NCBI GenBank assembly: GCA_027533385.1
Contig: JAPZUE010000021.1
Location: 1 to 64,000 of the forward strand
Length of the DNA stretch: 64,000 nt
Source of the DNA: Rhizobium sp.
Lineage (GTDB): Bacteria; Pseudomonadota; Alphaproteobacteria; Rhizobiales; Rhizobiaceae
Direction: 5' to 3'
Positions 27,180 through 33,242 of this stretch are shown here, one piece after another. Within the stretch, counting starts at the first letter, position 1. The number at the start of each line of letters is the position of its first letter. The notes beneath the pieces are model-generated. The model made no database searches and was not told where the DNA came from. It was given only the letters and a program-made list of their open reading frames with translations. The position numbers were made by a program, and so were the translations under genes.

Positions 27180-27584
27180 ATGGCTCCCAAAGCGGGGCGC
27201 GGCAGAACCGCGGAAAAGACCTTGGCATCGGTACTTGGCATCAGGCTTGAGCAGCTTGCGGCCGAACATGAGGATCTGGCGAGTTTTCTGGCCAAGGTCG
27301 GGATTTCTTCTGGCACCTACTACCTTCTTGTCAAAGGTGACGCCAACCCGACCCTCGACACCCTCGAACTCATTGCAGCAGGTTTGGGCCTGTCAGTCTG
27401 GGAACTCCTTGGCCTCAATGATGGCGTCGTGAAGAAAGCCTTGGACGCACGGGACATTGATCTCGACGCCATCAAGGCTTCCAGTCGGGCACGCGTCGAG
27501 GCGCTCACGAAACTCGAAAGCCAGCGCGTTGAGTTCAAGAAGAAATCCACGGGACAATCGGGAAAGACACGCCATCGGGAATAG
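27180..27584 (+). CDS. XRE-type helix-turn-helix regulator
   Basis: A 134-residue DNA-binding protein. Residues about 20-75 form an XRE/Cro fold: LGIRLEQLAAEHEDLASFLA, then GISSGTYYLLVKGDANPTLD and TLELIAAGLGLSVWELLGL. A basic C-terminal tail (FKKKSTGQSGKTRHRE) follows. It probably represses a nearby promoter. Neighbours are the small 26786 gene upstream and the convergent PIN-domain toxin gene 31 bases downstream, so it could also be part of a maintenance cassette. The ATG at 27180 begins the conserved part; a longer frame to 27009 covers the end of the preceding gene. Confidence 0.75.
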   Translation: MAPKAGRGRTAEKTLASVLGIRLEQLAAEHEDLASFLAKVGISSGTYYLLVKGDANPTLDTLELIAAGLGLSVWELLGLNDGVVKKALDARDIDLDAIKASSRARVEALTKLESQRVEFKKKSTGQSGKTRHRE

Positions 27585-27615
27585 GTGCTTCAAGGGACAC
27601 GGATCCGAAGATTGC

Positions 27616-28185
27616 TCAGATCAATTCGGCATATTGTTCGAGCGCCTGCGCGGTCGCGACCAACCCACATGCGACCAGCTTTCCAAGATAGTCCTCGACG
27701 CTCATGGGAGGGTTCTTGAGCTGAGCCCGGATGCGCTTCACGCAACCACAGAAGAGACCTGGGGCAAGACTGAGATGGGAGCCCAGGAACTCATCGGGGT
27801 GGATCGCCTCGATCCCATAAGGTGCGATCGCTGCCTCCGGGAAGTCTCGCAAGTTCGCGGTCACGATCACATCGCAGCGGCCGACGATTGCGGCTGCAAG
27901 GACATGGCGATCACCGGGGTCGGGCAAGCCGAGAATCCCAGGAATGAGCGGCTCGTATCCTGTAACCAGCGCATCCCGGACATTGAGGTCCATGAGTTCA
28001 CGCGTGCGCTCCAGTTTGGCGCGCTCGCGTTTTGGCTCATTCTCGAGGAGATTTTCGATCCATTCCCGGTGAATGTCGTTGCTCCAGCGCGCCTTGTAGA
28101 TGTCGGTGACAGCAAGGCGCATGAGAATATCCCGCGTGACAGCGGGATAGAGCACATTGGCGTCGAGGAGGGCGGTGTAGGTCAT
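27616..28185 (-). CDS. PIN-domain toxin (VapC-like RNase)
   Basis: A 189-residue PIN-domain protein. The Mg2+-binding acidic residues appear in family order: D8 in LLDANVLYP, a Glu in the IHREWIENLL helix, D in DPGDRHVLAAAI and D in NLRDFP. PIN toxins of type II systems cut tRNA or rRNA. It is larger than VapC (about 130 residues) and has a C-terminal helical extension. The gene starts six bases after the stop of the helix-turn-helix antitoxin gene, the usual order and spacing of such pairs. Confidence 0.8.
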   Translation of the reverse strand: MTYTALLDANVLYPAVTRDILMRLAVTDIYKARWSNDIHREWIENLLENEPKRERAKLERTRELMDLNVRDALVTGYEPLIPGILGLPDPGDRHVLAAAIVGRCDVIVTANLRDFPEAAIAPYGIEAIHPDEFLGSHLSLAPGLFCGCVKRIRAQLKNPPMSVEDYLGKLVACGLVATAQALEQYAELI

Positions 28186-28191
28186 CCCCGC

Positions 28192-28653
28192 TCAGTATCC
28201 CATGCCCTGCTCCTGAGCGTCAGCAACAAGAGCGTCGAGCACAGTTTCCCGATCTTTGTCGACCCGCGCTTTGTAGGCCATGACGTCTTCCATTTTGACC
28301 CGCCGATGCTTCCCGACTTTCCGGTGCGGAATGGCATTATCCTCAAGGAGCTTGATCAAAAACGGTCGCGAGACATTGAGAACCCCGGCAGCCTGCACGG
28401 TCGTGAGTTCGGCATTCTCAGGGATAATTGTGACACCTTGGCCAGCAGCCATCGCGCCAAGGATGTCCAGCAGGAGGTCAACAGCGACGGCAGGAAGCTC
28501 AATCGGCGCCTCCTGTCCGCGATCAATCACACGGACACGCAGAGGCTCGCTTCTGCGGACAAGGGAACCCAAGCGCTGGGCCGAGGAACGGGCAAGCGTA
28601 ACTTCAGCGGGATTGGGCGGCGGAGCACGATGTGCAGTGGTGGCGCGGGACAT
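28192..28653 (-). CDS. Excisionase-type HTH antitoxin partner of the PIN toxin
   Basis: A 153-residue DNA-binding protein. The MerR/excisionase-type helix-turn-helix is at about 82-125: ELTTVQAAGVLNVSRPFLIKLL, then PHRKVGKHRRVKMEDVMAYK. This domain is the one often paired with PIN toxins on alphaproteobacterial replicons. The N-terminal part probably dimerises, and the C-terminal tail (DALVADAQEQGMGY) probably covers the toxin. A 23-bp inverted-repeat element lies 25 bases upstream of its start, a fitting autoregulatory operator. ATG is at 28653. Confidence 0.75.
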   Translation of the reverse strand: MSRATTAHRAPPPNPAEVTLARSSAQRLGSLVRRSEPLRVRVIDRGQEAPIELPAVAVDLLLDILGAMAAGQGVTIIPENAELTTVQAAGVLNVSRPFLIKLLEDNAIPHRKVGKHRRVKMEDVMAYKARVDKDRETVLDALVADAQEQGMGY

Positions 28654-28677
28654 GACACTCTCTCTGATGGTGCTTTC

Positions 28678-28718
28678 GCACTCTTAAATGCATTAAGTGC
28701 TACAAATGAAATAAGTGC
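28678..28718 (-). promoter_or_regulatory. Candidate operator of the PIN/HTH toxin-antitoxin pair
   Basis: GCACTCTTAAATG and CATTAAGTGC (28678-28700) form an imperfect inverted repeat with arms GCACT(CT)TAA. The half-site TAAGTGC (28694-28700) recurs at 28712-28718, an 18-bp step. All lie within 70 bases upstream of the antitoxin start. Confidence 0.55.
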
Positions 28719-28778
28719 AAAGATTGTCAAGCACCATATCTGTCGTGCCGCATTGGAAGGCAGCGCTTAGCCTGTGAC

Positions 28779-29504
28779 TCAAACCTCTCCCGAACCCACC
28801 ATGATATCCGTTGCGGCCGGCGTCGGCGGCACGGCTGCCACCGGTTGCCCGGGCGGAAAATCCCCCGGCCCCTGCTCGCAGGCGGGGGTGTTGGGATTGT
28901 TCTGGCAATTCGGATCGGCATTGGCCTGCGCGGCGCGCGCCATGTCGCAGATGGTTGTGCCATTGGAATCCGCAAAGCCCGAACAGCGTCCGGAATTCAC
29001 CATGGTCTGGCAATTGCCAACGCCGAGCTGGATGCAGGCGGCGATAAAGCTTGCATCCACGCGACGACCGTCGAACACGCCCATTTCGGTCAGGCGCCGG
29101 ACGACACCGGTTCTGTATCCGTCATTGGTCAGGCGCGCCCAGGCATCGACCTGCTCCTGCAGGCTCATGCAGCCGAAGGTTTCTCGATCGACACCGGCAT
29201 AGTCTCGGACATTCCGATTGTTGAGCTGGAAGATGCCGGTGCAGCAGCTCCCATTGTAGACGCCCTTGTTTCCACCCGATTCAAAGCGGCCGAGCCCGCC
29301 CAGGGAACAGGAGGTCGCTTTCAGCTCATCCCGGAGCGGCGAAGCATTCACGGCGTTGGTGATTTCCTGAGCGGAATAATTGGTGCGCTCGCAATATTGC
29401 TGGCGCTGAGCCGTAGCCGAGAACGGCATCAACAGAGCGAAGAGAACAAGCATCACTGCACGGGAGAGTTGGCCCTGCTTCCATCTCTGGAGGCACAACA
29501 TCAT
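28779..29504 (-). CDS. Exported lysozyme/transglycosylase-like protein
   Basis: A 241-residue exported protein. Signal peptide residues 14-32 (LSRAVMLVLFALLMPFSATAQ) precede a Cys-rich domain. FESGG (74-78) and GIFQL (90-94) match the catalytic Glu and the G-x-F-Q loop of goose-type lysozyme/lytic transglycosylase folds, with paired Cys (C87, C88) between them. The C-terminal 60 residues are Pro-rich and probably unstructured. It is the last gene of a five-gene operon that diverges from virB and overlaps its upstream neighbour by ATGA. Because the virB1-like gene has lost the equivalent Q motif, this protein could be the active peptidoglycan-opening enzyme for the transfer machine. Confidence 0.5.
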   Translation of the reverse strand: MMLCLQRWKQGQLSRAVMLVLFALLMPFSATAQRQQYCERTNYSAQEITNAVNASPLRDELKATSCSLGGLGRFESGGNKGVYNGSCCTGIFQLNNRNVRDYAGVDRETFGCMSLQEQVDAWARLTNDGYRTGVVRRLTEMGVFDGRRVDASFIAACIQLGVGNCQTMVNSGRCSGFADSNGTTICDMARAAQANADPNCQNNPNTPACEQGPGDFPPGQPVAAVPPTPAATDIMVGSGEV

Positions 29505-30064
29505 GGGACCCGGAACTCACGGGAGCAGCGAGGCGCCCACTGGCCGCCGACCAAGGCGCGCATCCGAACCACACGCCGCGCCGGATCAAACTGCACCTGC
29601 ACGCTGTCATGCTGGTTGGCCAGAGGCGCCCCTTGCTCGGGCGGCTCAACAAGGCAGCCGGTATCCTCTATCGCGATCTGGACATTCCCGCCGGATACCA
29701 GCGCGATCTTCAGCGGACAAACCGAAGCTTCTCGTCCGCTGGCATTGTGGTTCGCACCATTGTCGCATTGTCGGGATGTCAGGACGGACACCACCAGGCG
29801 CTGATCGCCGAGTTCGAATGTCGACACAAGCGCATTGATCCAGGCGTTACGCCCGCCAAGATCACGCTTCAGTTCCTTTTCGACGAAGTCATTCTGCGAG
29901 CGGATCTCAGCCGGCCACATCGTGGTCTGCAGAATATCCGTCGAGGATTTCTCGCGGAGATCGCGGAACTCCATCGACGCCCACTCGGCGTTCTGGGCGA
30001 GGGCAGTGCCAGTGGCAGTGCCGAGAAGCACGGCGATCACGAGGCCAAATCCGACAGGTCTCAT
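29501..30064 (-). CDS. Exported hypothetical protein
   Basis: A 187-residue protein with a clear signal peptide (PVGFGLVIAVLLGTATGTALAQ). The mature part has two pairs of Cys (C100, C117; C134, C180 region), compatible with periplasmic disulphides, and ends in a beta-rich stretch (QVQFDPARRVVRMRALV). No family was recognised. It shares the layout of its upstream neighbour (30068-30622): signal peptide, SRSK-like basic stretch, a Cys-containing middle and a beta-rich end. The stop overlaps the next start (ATGA), so the two are translationally coupled. Confidence 0.55.
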   Translation of the reverse strand: MRPVGFGLVIAVLLGTATGTALAQNAEWASMEFRDLREKSSTDILQTTMWPAEIRSQNDFVEKELKRDLGGRNAWINALVSTFELGDQRLVVSVLTSRQCDNGANHNASGREASVCPLKIALVSGGNVQIAIEDTGCLVEPPEQGAPLANQHDSVQVQFDPARRVVRMRALVGGQWAPRCSREFRVP

Positions 30065-30067
30065 CTC

Positions 30068-30622
30068 TCACTCTCCTCTGACGGGAACCGATTGCGAACA
30101 GCCCTCCACGGCCTCTCCTCCGGCCACGACACCGAGACGGATCGCCCGCGAACCGGGGTCATAGGAGGCATAGGCGCGCGGCGCCGCACCACCTGCGGAA
30201 GCAGCCACGAAACAGGCTTTGCCTTCGCGGATCGTCGTTCCTTGGGGATCGAAGCGCACGAGACGCATCGGACAAATCCAGATCTGCGGCGCGACGGGCC
30301 GACGCTCACATGCGCCTTCAAACTGCAGGATCGAGAGCATGACCACGGTTTCGGGCGAGCGGATTACGAGGTTGGCGGCCATGGCAGCCTGGCCTCCGAT
30401 CGTTGCACCAAGTGGAGCGCTTTTCGATCGCGAGGAAATTCCAAGCCTGTCATGCCACAGCCGGGCCGTTGGCATCTGGTTCGGTCCGACCAGACGCAAA
30501 TCGACCATCGTCAGGGGCCGCCAGGCCTTCGCCGGATGCGGCTCGTTTTCTGCCATCGACGTGGTCGATGCAGTCCCCAGCATGCCCATCGCTAGAGCGA
30601 ACATCAAAAGCCAGTGCCTCAT
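30068..30622 (-). CDS. Exported hypothetical protein
   Basis: A 184-residue protein with signal peptide LLMFALAMGMLGTASTTSMA. The mature part contains three Cys residues (FEGACERRPV, WICPMRLV, KACFVAAS) followed by one more near the end (EGCSQSVP), which could form two disulphides. No family was recognised; it looks distantly like the adjacent 29501-30064 protein. It begins in an ATGA overlap with the stop of the upstream SNase-like gene and belongs to the exported operon next to virB. Confidence 0.5.
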   Translation of the reverse strand: MRHWLLMFALAMGMLGTASTTSMAENEPHPAKAWRPLTMVDLRLVGPNQMPTARLWHDRLGISSRSKSAPLGATIGGQAAMAANLVIRSPETVVMLSILQFEGACERRPVAPQIWICPMRLVRFDPQGTTIREGKACFVAASAGGAAPRAYASYDPGSRAIRLGVVAGGEAVEGCSQSVPVRGE

Positions 30623-31194
30623 CGCGGCGCTCCTGTTGCCGCGGGCTGAGAAGCGCGGAGCGTCTTGAGGATGATCGGTCCGGGCTCGGGTAAATCAGCA
30701 AAAGCCCAGAGGCCTGCCTTCGCGCGTTTCGCGTCGAGTTCGGCCACGAAATAGGGCAGGTGAACCGGTTTGCCGTCGGGCTGAAGTGCGGCGAACGCGA
30801 AACCCGAGGCGATTAATGCGGTACCAAGATCGATCCGTGATCCAGCGGATTGGCTTCCTTTTGGTGCGGCGACGCAGGTCACGTAGCGGATGCCGTTGGG
30901 CGCGCCTTCGAGAACGGGCGCACAGAGCGGACGATAATCCCGGATCAGGCTGATCAGCATGGCGAGGCTCGCTTCACCGCACTCCCGCTTCTGGCCCGAG
31001 GCATTGGTGAAGGATGTACCTCGAAGGCAGGCCTGAACGCCATAAAGCCTAAAACGCTGCCCCCCGTTGGCCCAGCTATCGCCGGTCTCAAAAACGGCAT
31101 TCTCGGGGATCGCCGCCCAAGGTGTAGTTTGCGCGACGGCGGGAAACGACGCCAGGAACGCGACCATAGCCAACAGCCAGCTTGATCGGGCCAT
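30619..31194 (-). CDS. Exported SNase-like (thermonuclease family) protein
   Basis: A 191-residue exported protein. A signal peptide (ARSSWLLAMVAFLASFPAVAQ) precedes a domain with the outline of a staphylococcal-nuclease fold: RFRLYGVQACLRG, then a basic/Cys stretch GQKRECGEASLAML, ALIASGFAFAA and the closing AKRAKAGLWAF motif that is common in thermonuclease-like proteins. Canonical SNases have D..R..D..E..R active-site residues, and I cannot place all of them here, so the catalytic state is uncertain. It is third in the exported operon. Confidence 0.55.
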   Translation of the reverse strand: MARSSWLLAMVAFLASFPAVAQTTPWAAIPENAVFETGDSWANGGQRFRLYGVQACLRGTSFTNASGQKRECGEASLAMLISLIRDYRPLCAPVLEGAPNGIRYVTCVAAPKGSQSAGSRIDLGTALIASGFAFAALQPDGKPVHLPYFVAELDAKRAKAGLWAFADLPEPGPIILKTLRASQPAATGAPR

Positions 31195-31197
31195 CGC

Positions 31198-31737
31198 TCA
31201 ATAGCCCCGAAGCGAGAAGTAGAACCGCGTGGTCTGCCCGCCGGTGGTGATGTCGACGTAGTGCGGGTTTTCCCGCTGGGGCCTGGGGATCGGAAGGTCG
31301 GCCGGATCACAGACCGGTCCGTTGTCACCGCGGCTCGGGCAGGCACGCTCGAGCCGTGCAGGATCCGCGCATTGGTCGCCATTGGGATCGGGCCGCAAGG
31401 GCTCAGGACCATTGTCGCCGCCCGTCGGGCGCCCCCCGGAATAGGCGATCATCGGTGATGGGCAGGGAAGATAGGGGTCATACCCGAGGCCCCCGGCATT
31501 GCCTTCGGGGCAAGTTGGCCAGGGACGACCACGCGCGAGCATCCGGAAGAGCTGCGTCATCACCGGCACGCAATAAGGAATGCCCGACCAGGATGGGTTC
31601 GAGGCGGCAGCACAAAGCAGAACCTTGCAGCCAAAGGAGGCGTCCTGCGCGCGGACTGACGGAGAAATCGTCACTGCCAGGATCGCACCGGCGGTGCCGA
31701 CGATCGCATATCGACGCAGCGGAAAGACCAGAAACAT
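31198..31737 (-). CDS. Exported Cys/Pro-rich hypothetical protein
   Basis: A 179-residue protein. An N-terminal hydrophobic segment (RYAIVGTAGAILAVTISPSVRA) serves as a signal peptide. The mature part is rich in Cys, Pro and Gly: CKVLLCAAASNPSW, PYCVPVM, WPTCPEGNAGG and PYLPCPSP, suggesting several disulphides. A short conserved ending YVDITTGGQTTRFYFSLRGY may be a strand. Proteins of this appearance accompany virB clusters on rhizobial plasmids. It starts the operon of five exported proteins, and its start lies 110 bases from the divergent virB1-like gene. Confidence 0.55.
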   Translation of the reverse strand: MFLVFPLRRYAIVGTAGAILAVTISPSVRAQDASFGCKVLLCAAASNPSWSGIPYCVPVMTQLFRMLARGRPWPTCPEGNAGGLGYDPYLPCPSPMIAYSGGRPTGGDNGPEPLRPDPNGDQCADPARLERACPSRGDNGPVCDPADLPIPRPQRENPHYVDITTGGQTTRFYFSLRGY

Positions 31738-31777
31738 GCGGGGACTCGACCTGCTCCAAAAAGGAGCATTTGTTGCG

Positions 31778-31806
31778 TTGACTTTAATACATTGTTTATT
31801 GCATAT
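31778..31806 (+). promoter_or_regulatory. Candidate virB operon promoter
   Basis: TTGACT (31778-31783) resembles a -35 box. The downstream A+T-rich stretch TTTATTGCATATC (31795-31807) covers the -10 position and carries the ATTGCATA motif also found upstream of ietA. The start of the virB1-like gene is 41 bases further on. Confidence 0.4.
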
Positions 31807-31847
31807 CGCTTGAAAGAGATCACCGCAACCCCAGAACGGTGGTCCCC

Positions 31848-32627
31848 ATGATTCGAATTGTCAGCGCCGGCCTCGCCCTTCTTGTCGCCGGATCAGGAGC
31901 CGTGATGGCGCAGAACGCGCAAAATCCTGCCGGATCGTCTGCCCACATGTCGGCCAAGGTCGAGACGCGACTGCCCCCAACGCGCGTGTCGCTGCATGAA
32001 GCGCCCCTGCCGCAGGCGAATGCCATTCTCGACGCGAATGGGCGGGTGGTTCCCATGGCCGCCGTGAATGTCGATGCCGTTCAACCCGGCAGGGGATGCG
32101 TAGCGCGTCATCGCATGCGGCCCGCCGAGATCCGTAGGACCGCAGAGGCAGAGGCCCGGCGGATTGGACTACCGCAGGATCTCGTCGTCGCGGTGATCCG
32201 GGCGGAAGGCCTGGTGGGTCCTGATCCATCTGTAACGAGCGCTGCAATGCTCCCTGTGGGATCCGCAGAGGCGTCCTGCGCTGATCAGGAAGGCCAGATA
32301 CGCAAGGCTGTCGCGCATCTCGCACGCATGCGTCAGCTCTATCCCGCGCCAGTCCACCACCTCACGGCCTATCGCGAAGGCGAGGAAGCATTCCTTGCGA
32401 GCGGCGGTGTTCCCGAGCGCTCAGAGACCCTGCGGTTCATTGTGACTGCGCTGAACGGGCTCGCGACACCTCCGGGCGAACTCGCGGCAGCCAATCGGCC
32501 CCAGGGCGCAAGCAGAGTGGTGGCGCCGACGAATATGGCCGCACCGCAAAGTGCAGCCAATCGCAACCCTCAAACCGGCAACCCCGATCCCCGCTGGGTC
32601 TCGGGCTTTGTGTTCAACCTCGAGTAA
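31848..32627 (+). CDS. virB1: VirB1-like protein with degenerate transglycosylase domain
   Basis: A 259-residue exported protein in VirB1 position. After a signal peptide (IVSAGLALLVAGSGAVMAQ) a lytic-transglycosylase-like helix is visible: ARRIGLPQDLVVAVIRAEG (103-121) has the catalytic-position Glu E120. But the usual E-S is E-G, and the downstream AxGLMQ motif is replaced by SAAMLPVGSA. It therefore looks catalytically impaired, and may act as a structural factor. ATG 31848 starts the signal peptide; a GTG at 31839 is possible. It begins the transfer operon and is followed by virB2 in six bases. Confidence 0.55.
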   Translation: MIRIVSAGLALLVAGSGAVMAQNAQNPAGSSAHMSAKVETRLPPTRVSLHEAPLPQANAILDANGRVVPMAAVNVDAVQPGRGCVARHRMRPAEIRRTAEAEARRIGLPQDLVVAVIRAEGLVGPDPSVTSAAMLPVGSAEASCADQEGQIRKAVAHLARMRQLYPAPVHHLTAYREGEEAFLASGGVPERSETLRFIVTALNGLATPPGELAAANRPQGASRVVAPTNMAAPQSAANRNPQTGNPDPRWVSGFVFNLE

Positions 32628-32633
32628 GTGATC

Positions 32634-32942
32634 ATGACATCCGCGTATCCACGTTCCACCGCCCGCATCGCCGGGATCGCCTTTGCGTTCCTTCTCTTCG
32701 CGGGCGAAGCCTTCGCCCAAGGCACGCTCCAGCCGGTGCAATCGACGCTGCAGACCCTTGTTCAGGCTCTGACAGGACCGATCGCGACCTCGCTTGCCAT
32801 TCTCGCGGTCATCGCCTGCGGCTTCCTCGCCTTCACCGGTCGGTTGACCTGGGGCATCGCCGGCTCGGTCATCTTCGGGATCGTGCTCGTTTTCGGCTCC
32901 GCGCAGATCGTCCAGTTCTTCCAATCGGCTGTCGGACGATGA
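32634..32942 (+). CDS. virB2: VirB2 major pilin (TrbC/VirB2 family)
   Basis: A 102-residue pilin precursor. A long signal (STARIAGIAFAFLLFAGEAFAQ) precedes a mature part with two hydrophobic segments (IATSLAILAVIACGFLAF and IAGSVIFGIVLVFGSAQIV), the hairpin topology of VirB2/TrbC. It should form the conjugative pilus. A GTG start six bases earlier (32628) is also possible. The stop overlaps virB3 by ATGA. Confidence 0.9.
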   Translation: MTSAYPRSTARIAGIAFAFLLFAGEAFAQGTLQPVQSTLQTLVQALTGPIATSLAILAVIACGFLAFTGRLTWGIAGSVIFGIVLVFGSAQIVQFFQSAVGR

Positions 32943-33235
32943 CCGAGAACGATCTCGAAAAGCCGCTGATCGTGCCACTCGTGCGCGCGCTGACCCGTGC
33001 GCCGACCCTCATGGGCGTTCCCTACATGTATTTCATGATGAACGGTGTTGCGACCGCCGTCATCTTCCTCGCGAGCCACAATCTCGCGATGCTGCTCGTC
33101 GCAATCCCGCTTCATCTCTTCGGGTTCGTGATGACCCTGCGCGACGAGCGGATCTTCGAAATCCTCTTCGTGCGCTCGACCAAATGCCCGCCCCGCTCTC
33201 GCGCCTTCTGGGGTGCAGACAGCTATTCCGTGTGA
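32939..33235 (+). CDS. virB3: VirB3 inner-membrane protein
   Basis: A 98-residue VirB3 protein. The N-terminal PLIVPLVRALTRAPTLMGVP is the family signature, followed by two hydrophobic segments (YMYFMMNGVATAVIFLAS and AMLLVAIPLHLFGFVM). VirB3 anchors VirB4 at the inner membrane. It overlaps virB2 by four bases and ends eight bases before virB4. Confidence 0.9.
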   Translation: MTENDLEKPLIVPLVRALTRAPTLMGVPYMYFMMNGVATAVIFLASHNLAMLLVAIPLHLFGFVMTLRDERIFEILFVRSTKCPPRSRAFWGADSYSV

Positions 33236-33242
33236 GGCGAGG

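Noticed and set aside
27457..28770. 437-codon plus-strand frame
   Set aside because: Antisense to the PIN toxin and its antitoxin; no motif of its own.
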